Below are positions 1 through 5,491 of a stretch of DNA of 15,473 nt, piece by piece. Origin of the DNA: JBLHGU01 sp047615875 (GTDB taxonomy: Bacteria > Pseudomonadota > Gammaproteobacteria > Arenicellales > CAJQKF01); NCBI GenBank assembly GCA_047615875.1, contig JBLHGU010000118.1, positions 1 through 15,473 of the forward strand. The letters run 5' to 3'. Position numbers and translations under genes: made by a program. Position 1 is the stretch's first letter. Each line of letters starts with the position of its first letter. The notes below the pieces were generated by a model. It made no database searches. It was not told the origin of the DNA and saw only the letters and a program-made list of their open reading frames with translations.

Positions 1-425
1 AGCATCGGACGTAAACTCCGTGGAGCACGGGATGCCAGTTGATGCATGAGAGACAAGTAGCCTCTAAACAGTTCCGCATCACCCAGACGTTGAGCAGCCA
101 AAGGCAGACTGGTCAAAAGCAAGGTAACGACTGTGCCTGATGTATGAGAGGCTAATTTCATGCAATAGAAAATAATATCTGCAACAACATCTTCCCCAAA
201 CTCTTGAGCAATCATGGGAGTCACCTGAATATACGTTAACACCAAATCCTGGCTACGCCCCATAGAACACAGTGCACGCATACCATCAAGATAGCTCTGC
301 AGCCCAGCTGGAGACATGTTACGTGCGGCTTCCTGATAAGAAATACCCAACGCTTCACGACACTCTTCATCCTGTATGTCAATACAGTTTGCATAATTCG
401 AGAAGTCTATAGACATAACTGACAT
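1..425 (-). CDS. cbbO: CbbO, RuBisCO activase adaptor (5' part, runs off the window)
   Basis: CbbO is the von Willebrand-A-domain partner of the AAA+ ATPase CbbQ. Together they reactivate inhibited form I RuBisCO in the cytoplasm. About 141 N-terminal residues are visible and the frame is still open at position 1; the C-terminal VWA domain lies outside. The visible part begins MSVMSIDFSNY and contains a YQEAARNMSPAGLQSYLDG stretch, an LVLTYIQ segment and LPLAAQRLGDAELFRGYL then APRSLRPM, which I recognise as typical of the CbbO N-terminal helical region. I chose the ATG at 425; an in-frame ATG at 416 is the alternative, and a stop lies in frame further upstream. Neither has a strong Shine-Dalgarno. 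The gene follows cbbQ by 54 bp on the same strand, the usual cbbQ-cbbO order. NorD is the related alternative, but the RuBisCO genes next door decide for CbbO. Confidence 0.88.
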   Translation of the reverse strand, partial: MSVMSIDFSNYANCIDIQDEECREALGISYQEAARNMSPAGLQSYLDGMRALCSMGRSQDLVLTYIQVTPMIAQEFGEDVVADIIFYCMKLASHTSGTVVTLLLTSLPLAAQRLGDAELFRGYLSLMHQLASRAPRSLRPM

Positions 426-451
426 TCGGTTGCGCTCATATAATAACTTAA

Positions 452-469
452 TTCTCTTTTACAAGAGAA
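452..469 (-). other. Intercistronic hairpin between cbbQ and cbbO
   Basis: On the transcribed strand TTCTCTT and AAGAGAA form a perfect 7-bp stem closed by a GUAA loop, which fits the stable GNRA tetraloop class. It starts about 10 nt after the cbbQ stop. The 3' arm is the only purine-rich stretch upstream of cbbO, so pairing could limit ribosome access or set the cbbQ:cbbO ratio. No U-run follows, so it is not a classical terminator. The structure is seen in the sequence; the role is inferred. Confidence 0.4.
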
Positions 470-479
470 AGCATTCACA

Positions 480-1286
480 CTAAAAGAATGTATCTACTGC
501 AGCATCCAGGGTATCGCGCATATCAGGATCATCGGTTAGCGGTCGGACAAGAGCCATGCGACAGGCAGCAAGTGGATCAATACCTCGAGCAATTAGTTGA
601 CCCGCATAAACCAGTAACCTGGTTGAAATACCCTCATCCAGCCCATACCCTTTAAGGTTCCTTGAACGTTGCGCGACCTGCACCAGTTTCTTTGCCAGGG
701 CTTCGCTAATATCCGCTTCGTGGCACACAATCTCTATTTCAACATCTTCACTGGGAAAGTCGAAATCCAATGCGCCAAAACGTTGCCTGGTTGACTGCTT
801 AAGATCTTTCATCAGGCTTTGATAACCTGGGTTATAGGACATTACGATTTGAAAATCAGGGTGCGCTGTAACCAGCTCACCTTTCTTTTCCAGTGGCAAA
901 TTACGTCTATGATCCGTCAATGGATGAATTACAACCGTTGTATCCTGTCTGGCCTCAACAACTTCATCTAGATAACAGATAGCTCCGAGACGTGCAGCAA
1001 CGGTGAGTGGACCGTCCTGCCAGCAGGTACCATTTATATCAAGCAGAAACCTGCCAACCAGATCCGAGGCCGTCATGTCCTCATTACAGGCGACTGTAAT
1101 CAATGGCCGATCTAGCTTCCAGGCCATGTATTCGACAAAGCGAGACTTGCCGCAACCCGTCGGGCCCTTTAGCATGACCGGCATACGAGCTGCATAGGCG
1201 GCCTCATAAAGACTTACTTCATCTGCCACCTCTTTATAATAAGGCTGTTGATCCACTTTATACTGGGATGCTGATAGTTCACTCAT
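480..1286 (-). CDS. cbbQ: CbbQ, AAA+ (MoxR-type) RuBisCO activase ATPase
   Basis: This is the ATPase motor of the CbbQO RuBisCO activase. It works as a hexameric ring with CbbO to release tight-binding sugar phosphates from RuBisCO. Counting from the ATG at 1286 the protein has 268 residues, normal for CbbQ. Walker A is GPTGCGKS (41-48), Walker B is ICYLDE (103-108) followed by VEARQDTTVVIHPLTDHRR, the sensor-1 Asn lies in MSYNPGYQ (near 152), and candidate arginine fingers are in QSTRQRF (167-169). The frame also allows a TTG start at 1301, but the ATG gives the expected MSELSASQY beginning. The ribosome-binding signal is weak (AGAG about 9 nt upstream). The gene sits about 100 bp after cbbS and just before cbbO. 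NirQ and NorQ are close relatives; the RuBisCO context identifies CbbQ. Confidence 0.94.
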   Translation of the reverse strand: MSELSASQYKVDQQPYYKEVADEVSLYEAAYAARMPVMLKGPTGCGKSRFVEYMAWKLDRPLITVACNEDMTASDLVGRFLLDINGTCWQDGPLTVAARLGAICYLDEVVEARQDTTVVIHPLTDHRRNLPLEKKGELVTAHPDFQIVMSYNPGYQSLMKDLKQSTRQRFGALDFDFPSEDVEIEIVCHEADISEALAKKLVQVAQRSRNLKGYGLDEGISTRLLVYAGQLIARGIDPLAACRMALVRPLTDDPDMRDTLDAAVDTFF

Positions 1287-1338
1287 AAATACACTCTGCA
1301 AGCTTTAGGCAATCAAACACCAAGTAAAGAAACCTACA

Positions 1339-1380
1339 GAAACAATCAAGCAGGAGTTAACATCCTGTCCGGACTGTTTC
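1339..1380 (-). other. Nested stem structure between cbbS and cbbQ
   Basis: Two nested inverted repeats occupy the cbbS-cbbQ spacer. The outer arms are GAAACA (1339-1344) and TGTTTC (1375-1380); the inner arms are CAGGA (1351-1355) and TCCTG (1363-1367) around a 7-nt loop. The structure begins a few bases after the cbbS stop. A hairpin here could protect abundant cbbLS mRNA from 3' decay, or partly attenuate read-through into cbbQO. No long U-tract is present. The stems are short, so confidence is low. Confidence 0.3.
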
Positions 1381-1385
1381 AATAA

Positions 1386-1745
1386 TTACACCTTAACTGG
1401 ACCACGAAATACCACCATTGATGCGCCTTGAGACTGAGAAAAATTATCATAGCCAATCAGTCTCACGTGGTTATTCGGATGAGCCTGATGACAAGCTTCA
1501 GTTTCAGCTAATATAGCATCTACATCGGTCTCACCAAATAACGGCAGCTTCCACATATACCAATAGTGATCAAAGGCATTCTCTGGCTCGGTATGCTCTA
1601 CCGCTGAGTTCCAACCTTTGGAAACAATATATTGCACTTGTCTGCGAATAGCATCAGCATTCATTGGTGGTAAATAGGAGAAGGTCTCGAACTTACGGCT
1701 AGCGGCATCCTTTAAACTGGATTTGTAGTCTTGCATATCACTCAT
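1386..1745 (-). CDS. cbbS: RuBisCO small subunit, form IA
   Basis: This is the small subunit of ribulose-1,5-bisphosphate carboxylase/oxygenase. Four copies cap each end of the CbbL octamer and stabilise the active enzyme. The protein is 119 residues, in the usual range for proteobacterial CbbS. Recognisable elements are FETFSYLPPMNADAIRRQVQYI near the N-terminus, GWNSAVEHTEP, YWYMWKLPLFGETDVDAIL in the middle, and NNHVRLIGYDNFSQSQGASMVVFRGP at the end. The ATG at 1745 is preceded by GAGAG at good spacing. It lies 22 bp after cbbL on the same strand, so the two are surely cotranscribed. The cbbL-cbbS-cbbQ-cbbO order is the form IAq (non-carboxysomal) arrangement: no carboxysome shell gene follows cbbS. 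Confidence 0.97.
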   Translation of the reverse strand: MSDMQDYKSSLKDAASRKFETFSYLPPMNADAIRRQVQYIVSKGWNSAVEHTEPENAFDHYWYMWKLPLFGETDVDAILAETEACHQAHPNNHVRLIGYDNFSQSQGASMVVFRGPVKV

Positions 1746-1767
1746 AATTTATCTCTCAAAGTCTGCC

Positions 1768-3186
1768 TTAACGATGCGCAACGTCGAGTTTATCGACCGT
1801 ATCAAACTCAAACTTTATTTCTTTCCAGGTATCCATGGCTGCGCCAAGCTCCGGGCTGTGTTTGGCGGCTAGGGTCAGTATATCCTTACCTTCTTTCTCC
1901 AATTCTCTGCCCTGATTTCTAGCTTCGACACAGGCTTCAAGAGCGACTCGATTGGCAGCAGCTCCGGCCGCATTACCCCATGGGTGGCCTAGCGTTCCAC
2001 CACCAAACTGCAAGCAGGCGTCATCTCCGAATATTGCAACCAAGGCTGGCATATGCCAAACATGAATTCCACCAGATGCGACCGGAAAAACTCCGGGCAT
2101 GGAGCCCCAGTCTTGATCAAAGAAAATACCACGACTCCTATCCTCCTTAATAAAAGAATCACGCATCAAGTCAATCCAGCCAAGTGTGGCGGCTCGATCC
2201 CCTTCTAGCTTACCCACAACTGTCCCAGAGTGCAGGTGATCACCGCCAGATAGTCTCAAAGCTTTTGCCAGCACCCGAAAATGAATACCATGTCTTGGAT
2301 GTCGATCCAACACAGCATGCATGGCCCGATGAATGTGCAATAACATGCCATTATTTCGGCACCATTGTGCCAGACCCGTGTTGGCGCAAAAACCGCCAGT
2401 CAGGAAGTCATGCATAATAATCGGCGCACCTAGTTCTTTAGCAAATTCAGCCCGTTTGTACATCTCCTCCGGGGTTGGCGCGGTAACATTCAAATAATGA
2501 CCCTTTCGCTCGCCAGTTTCGCGTTCTGCCTTTTGCGTAGCTTCAACAACAAATTCGAATCGATTTCGCCAGCGCATAAAGGGTTGTGAATTTACATTCT
2601 CATCGTCTTTGGTCAAATCAAGACCACCTCTGAGACATTCATAAACCGCACGACCATAGTTCTTCGCGGACAGACCCAGCTTGGGTTTTATTGTACAACC
2701 AAGTAACGGGCGGCCATATTTATTCAGCTTGTCTCGCTCCACCTGAATACCATGGGGCGGCCCGTTACAGGTCATTACGTAGGCAATTGGAAATCGAACG
2801 TCTTCCAGTCTTAGCGCACGAATAGCCTTGAATCCAAAAACGTTACCAACCAAAGAGGTGAATACATTCACTATTGACCCCTCTTCGAACAAATCGATAG
2901 GATAGGCGATAAACGCGTAATAACACTCATCATCTCCTGGCACGTCTTCGATCGCATACGCCCTGCCCTTGTAGTGCTCAAGATCAGTTAAAAGATCAGT
3001 CCAGACAGTGGTCCAGGTGCCCGTTGAAGACTCAGCGGCCACAGCCGCAGCAGCTTCTTCACGCGACACACCTGGTTGTGGGGTAATTTTAAAACACGCC
3101 AGAATATCAGTGTCCTTGGGTATGTACTGCGGCATCCAGTAGGTTTCCCGATACTCTTTCACACCAGCGTTGTAAGTTTTTGCCAT
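1768..3186 (-). CDS. cbbL: RuBisCO large subunit, form IA
   Basis: This is the catalytic subunit that adds CO2 to ribulose-1,5-bisphosphate in the Calvin-Benson-Bassham cycle. From the ATG at 3186 it has 472 residues, full length for form IA. All catalytic residues I looked for are present, with a constant offset of 8 from spinach numbering: E52, N115, K167 and K169 (TIKPKLGLS), the carbamylated K193 in TKDDE with D195 and E196 for Mg2+, H286 (HIHRAMHA), H319 (GGDHLHS) and loop-6 K326 (GTVVGKLEGD). The start is supported by GAGG 6 nt upstream; an in-frame TTG at 3198 overlaps that Shine-Dalgarno and is rejected. It is the first gene of cbbLSQO. No divergent cbbR sits upstream, unlike many proteobacterial cbb operons. 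Form IA rather than IC is inferred from the cbbQO neighbours and overall sequence feel. Confidence 0.98.
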   Translation of the reverse strand: MAKTYNAGVKEYRETYWMPQYIPKDTDILACFKITPQPGVSREEAAAAVAAESSTGTWTTVWTDLLTDLEHYKGRAYAIEDVPGDDECYYAFIAYPIDLFEEGSIVNVFTSLVGNVFGFKAIRALRLEDVRFPIAYVMTCNGPPHGIQVERDKLNKYGRPLLGCTIKPKLGLSAKNYGRAVYECLRGGLDLTKDDENVNSQPFMRWRNRFEFVVEATQKAERETGERKGHYLNVTAPTPEEMYKRAEFAKELGAPIIMHDFLTGGFCANTGLAQWCRNNGMLLHIHRAMHAVLDRHPRHGIHFRVLAKALRLSGGDHLHSGTVVGKLEGDRAATLGWIDLMRDSFIKEDRSRGIFFDQDWGSMPGVFPVASGGIHVWHMPALVAIFGDDACLQFGGGTLGHPWGNAAGAAANRVALEACVEARNQGRELEKEGKDILTLAAKHSPELGAAMDTWKEIKFEFDTVDKLDVAHR

Positions 3187-3215
3187 TGCAAACCTCAAAA
3201 ATGAAAATATACGCC

Positions 3216-3255
3216 TGAGTCTAACTCGGTCAGGTTAAGTGAAACTATAGACTCA
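3216..3255. repeat. 8-bp inverted repeat spanning the predicted cbb transcription start
   Basis: TGAGTCTA (3216-3223) and TAGACTCA (3248-3255) are perfect inverted copies 24 bp apart. The right arm overlaps the best -10 candidate for cbbL. A separate short hairpin (CCTGA 3214-3218 with TCAGG 3230-3234) shares the left arm. It could be an operator or a 5'-UTR structure; function is inferred. Confidence 0.35.
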
Positions 3256-3272
3256 ATAAACCATAAATAAAA
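3244..3272 (-). promoter_or_regulatory. Possible cbb operon promoter
   Basis: On the minus strand TATAGT (3249-3244) is a plausible -10 box, with a poor TTTTAT at the -35 position (3272-3267, 17-bp spacer). A weak -35 is what an activator-dependent promoter would show, and the 3281-3298 box would then be centred near -52. This is prediction from consensus only, with no start-site data. Confidence 0.3.
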
Positions 3273-3280
3273 AACAATAT

Positions 3281-3298
3281 TTATGATTTAAGTCATAA
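3281..3298. promoter_or_regulatory. Crp/Fnr-family-type operator upstream of cbbL
   Basis: TTATGA and TCATAA are perfect 6-bp inverted arms separated by TTTAAG. The central TGAT-N4-GTCA resembles the half-site spacing of Crp/Fnr-superfamily boxes. The same 12-base core, TGATTTAAGTCA, recurs at 3483-3494. A smaller repeat, TTAT-GAT-ATAA, lies at 3307-3317. CbbR (LysR-type) binding is the other candidate for the paired AT-rich repeats, although I could not fit a clean T-N11-A. Confidence 0.4.
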
Positions 3299-3415
3299 TG
3301 CTTAACTTATGATATAACATTCAAATACCCACCAACCTCTGCAGAAATTTGAAAGGTCTTATGCGCTATAAATTGAGTCAATTAAGAAAAATATGCAACT
3401 AGTTCAGGCAAATTA

Positions 3416-3451
3416 TCATCCCTATGTCATGTATACCTAACATAGGGATGA
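3416..3451. repeat. 12-bp perfect inverted repeat in the divergent region
   Basis: TCATCCCTATGT (3416-3427) is followed 12 bases later by its exact reverse complement, ACATAGGGATGA (3440-3451). Allowing one bulged base at 3451, flanking ATTAT (3412-3416) and ATAAT (3452-3456) extend the stem to about 16 bp. No T-run follows on either strand, so it is not a typical intrinsic terminator. It lies about midway between the two divergent genes. It could be an operator, an insulator-like hairpin, a small-RNA terminator stem or a dispersed palindromic repeat. Confidence 0.6.
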
Positions 3452-3481
3452 ATAATACGAACAAACGGTTTCTGATTAATC

Positions 3482-3495
3482 GTGATTTAAGTCAC
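3482..3495. promoter_or_regulatory. Crp/Vfr-type operator
   Basis: GTGA-N6-TCAC matches the core of the Crp consensus (TGTGA-N6-TCACA) apart from one outer T, because the context reads CGTGA...TCACA. Its spacer, TTTAAG, is the same as in the box at 3281-3298, giving a shared 12-base core exactly 199 bp apart. It could act on either divergent gene, being about 245 bp upstream of the likely cbb start and about 205 bp upstream of the peptidase start. Confidence 0.45.
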
Positions 3496-3701
3496 AGGCG
3501 CTTTCCAGACAACGTGAGTAGACAGACAAGATTTCGCAGCCAATCTATAAAGTTCTACCACTCCATTTTGGTAAAGTAACCTGATCTCTTGTTTAGTACT
3601 ACTTTAACCCTGTTCTGCTATATTCCTGTTTAATACCAACAATATTCTTGCTGACTTGCTGCTAGGGTTAAGCAGTCGGAATATATAACCTAGTTATCAC
3701 A

Positions 3702-4556
3702 TTGTTTTTCAACAGTTTTTTTAAACCTATTTACAGACTTAGCTTCCTATTCCTGGCATACATCCAATCAGCTGTTGCTGCTGATTGCGATATCGCCCAG
3801 CACTCCGAAAGCTCCTCACTAACTAGCAAATCCGTGCCGTTGCACATCACGGGCTTTCGGAGTATTGATCAACATATTTTTAAGCTGGCCCAATCTAGAG
3901 GATATAAGCTGCAAACTCGCTGGTCTAATAACCGGTCTTTAACTGCTGGGCATTATGTTCACCGCTGTGTCTCGGAAGACTTGCAAGAGTTGCTAAAATC
4001 AGCGAGAGAGCAAGGATATCCATTGCAAGTCCTATCTGGATTTCGATCAATTGAGAGGCAACGGGAAATTTTCCTGACCAAGCTGTTCAACCGAGGCGTA
4101 TCGTTGGCATCAATACCGAATGGCAGCCAGGATAAGATATTAAACTCGATCCTCAACTTTAGCGCTGCTCCTGGATACTCCCGGCATCATAGTGGCTTCG
4201 CAGTTGATCTATACGAAACCGGTCGGACACTAGCGCTGTTTCGATCTTCTGAAGTTTTCAAATGGCTGTCAGCCAATAATTATAGTGTTGCTCGTAGTTT
4301 TGGTTTTATCCCAAGCTATCCGGAAGGATTGCAAAATCAGGGTCCGTTGCCAGAATCGTGGGAATTTTTATGGGTTGGCCGAACTTCATTAAACTATGGG
4401 GAAAAATCTTTTGCGGCGCTCAATGCATCGTTGGGTACGACACTGGCAAATGATGCCCGAACGATTATCGAACATCTGCAAAAACAACCTTTTTTCGGGA
4501 CCGATAGCGGGTTTTCAGATTTGCCAGTTACCAAAGATCAGTTCCCCGGCGGCTAG
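3702..4556 (+). CDS. Exported M15B/VanY-like D,D-carboxypeptidase family protein
   Basis: This looks like a periplasmic zinc peptidase of the VanY/DdcY (M15B) type, which trims the terminal D-Ala of peptidoglycan stem peptides. The N-terminus is a clear signal peptide: a basic-hydrophobic segment of about 25 residues ending SAVAA before DCD. The family motifs LSGFRSIERQ (111-120) and S160-x-H162-x-x-G-x-A-x-D169 (SRHHSGFAVD) supply two zinc ligands. The third motif, normally E-x-W-H, reads E218-S-W-E221, so the expected zinc-ligand His is Glu; activity may be altered or lost. The TTG at 3702 is the only reasonable start, with an in-frame stop at 3669 and no internal Met. The nearest purine-rich stretch is about 20 nt upstream, so initiation is uncertain. 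It diverges from cbbL and converges with the next gene 12 bp away. Confidence 0.82.
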   Translation: MFFNSFFKPIYRLSFLFLAYIQSAVAADCDIAQHSESSSLTSKSVPLHITGFRSIDQHIFKLAQSRGYKLQTRWSNNRSLTAGHYVHRCVSEDLQELLKSAREQGYPLQVLSGFRSIERQREIFLTKLFNRGVSLASIPNGSQDKILNSILNFSAAPGYSRHHSGFAVDLYETGRTLALFRSSEVFKWLSANNYSVARSFGFIPSYPEGLQNQGPLPESWEFLWVGRTSLNYGEKSFAALNASLGTTLANDARTIIEHLQKQPFFGTDSGFSDLPVTKDQFPGG

Positions 4557-4568
4557 TATTTCCCCAGC

Positions 4569-5252
4569 TCAGTGTTCAACTGGCTTACGGGTTTTCTTGT
4601 AGATCTTAAGTGCGATAGGAATCAACGCAGCAATACCGATAGCAACGATTGCCAAGGCAATTTTCTGCATAGGATTTTCACCTCCGGTCGCAGCATCGAA
4701 TCCGACATGGGCCGCATAACTTACTGCCACCATACTGGGTGCCAGACCGAAAAATGTCCCTAACGTAAAGTGACTGAATTTAAGTGGCGTGACCCCCAAC
4801 ATATAATTTAAAACAAAATACGGGAAACCTGCCAGACGAATAAATAGCACAAACTTCCAGCCCTCTTCACTAGCACCCCGCATAATTTTGCGCAAACGAT
4901 CCCCGGCATTTCGAAGCGCCCAATCACTTGCAACATACCGAGCAAACAAAAATACACAAACAGCACCCAGGGTAGCGCCCACAATATTGTAAAAAGCCCC
5001 CCACCAAGGGCCAAACAAAACGCTGCCGGCGAGGACCATCACAGTGGCCGGTATAAAAAGCAGAGCACTGAGCGCAAACAACAACATGAAGTATATTGGC
5101 GCCCATGATCCGGCCTGATCCACCCAGATTTTGATCTGTTGTGGATTCAATTGTCGCCAGTTAAAAGCAACCCAAATTAATCCCAGGCAGAGAATGGTCA
5201 GTAAGATTAGTCGTGGCAGCCATTGTTTATAACCTGCTGAATCACCCATCAC
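4569..5252 (-). CDS. TVP38/TMEM64 (DedA-like, VTT domain) inner-membrane protein
   Basis: This is a polytopic membrane protein of the VTT/SNARE-associated family. Members are implicated in membrane homeostasis and lipid scrambling; the substrate is not known here. The 227 residues show an N-terminal hydrophobic helix (about 11-31), a long hydrophobic block WAPIYFMLLFALSALLFIPA running into a glycine-rich FGPWWGAFYNIVGATLG segment, the family-type FIRLAGFPYFVLNYMLG then LGTFFGLAP stretch, and a C-terminal helix ending in a basic tail (KIYKKTRK). The start is GTG at 5252 or the adjacent ATG at 5249. GGGG at 5264-5261 is better spaced for the GTG, so I keep 5252. It converges with the peptidase gene and diverges from the rmlB unit. 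I see no terminator in the 12-bp gap. Confidence 0.85.
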   Translation of the reverse strand: MMGDSAGYKQWLPRLILLTILCLGLIWVAFNWRQLNPQQIKIWVDQAGSWAPIYFMLLFALSALLFIPATVMVLAGSVLFGPWWGAFYNIVGATLGAVCVFLFARYVASDWALRNAGDRLRKIMRGASEEGWKFVLFIRLAGFPYFVLNYMLGVTPLKFSHFTLGTFFGLAPSMVAVSYAAHVGFDAATGGENPMQKIALAIVAIGIAALIPIALKIYKKTRKPVEH

Positions 5253-5398
5253 TAAATATTCCCCATTGTTGCTCGTTATTTTGTCTCATGCAAAATAAAT
5301 CTTGATGAATTTCATGTAGCCGCAACGAAAAGCATCGTAAACTTGTGACTAAATTTACACTAAAATGGCCTGCAGCCGACATATCTTACCTGGAGGAG

Positions 5399-5491
5399 AT
5401 GAATAAATTGCCCTGCTATTCGGTCGAAGATTTATTTGCTTCATTGGCAATGGTATATTCGCCTCCCCACTACAGTCCTGATTCACTATGA
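5399..5491 (+). CDS. 30-codon upstream ORF coupled to rmlB
   Basis: This short reading frame (begins MNKLPCYSVEDLF, ends PPHYSPDSL) is preceded by GGAGGAG at 5392-5398, the strongest Shine-Dalgarno in this part of the window. The ATG lies only 2-3 nt after it. An in-frame TTG at 5408 is better spaced and would give a 27-residue peptide. Its TGA stop (5489-5491) overlaps the rmlB ATG (5488-5490) as ATGA. rmlB has no Shine-Dalgarno of its own: the 20 bases before it are pyrimidine-rich. Translating the short ORF would therefore bring ribosomes to rmlB by termination-reinitiation. I do not recognise the peptide; it has no clear membrane segment. Whether the peptide or only its translation matters is unknown. 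Confidence 0.55.
   Translation: MNKLPCYSVEDLFASLAMVYSPPHYSPDSL

Larger units (their letters stand above)
3187..3701. other. Divergent intergenic region between cbbL and the M15B peptidase gene
   Basis: This 515-bp AT-rich stretch contains no supportable protein-coding gene. From left to right it holds the cbbL ribosome-binding site (3193-3196), a 5'-UTR hairpin CCTGA/TCAGG (3214-3234), an 8-bp inverted repeat around the likely cbb start, a Crp/Fnr-type box (3281-3298) with a smaller TTAT/ATAA repeat next to it (3307-3317), a 12-bp perfect inverted repeat (3416-3451), a second Crp-type box (3482-3495), and short competing hairpins TACCA/TGGTA (3556-3573) and AAAGTA/TACTTT (3573-3605) in the presumed leader of the rightward gene. 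Confidence 0.7.

Noticed and set aside
3281..3317. Classical LysR/CbbR T-N11-A operators upstream of cbbL
   Set aside because: The AT-rich repeats are suggestive, but I could not place a clean T-N11-A within a dyad. The Crp/Fnr-type reading fits better; CbbR binding is not excluded.
4556..4572. A bidirectional terminator between the convergent peptidase and TVP38-type genes
   Set aside because: The 12-bp gap contains no inverted repeat with a T-run. The same is true of the gaps at 6565-6670 and 9977-10020.
5361..5366. TAAAAT as a -10 box for the rmlB unit
   Set aside because: No acceptable -35 hexamer lies 16-18 bp upstream; the nearby TTGTGA is only 12 bp away.
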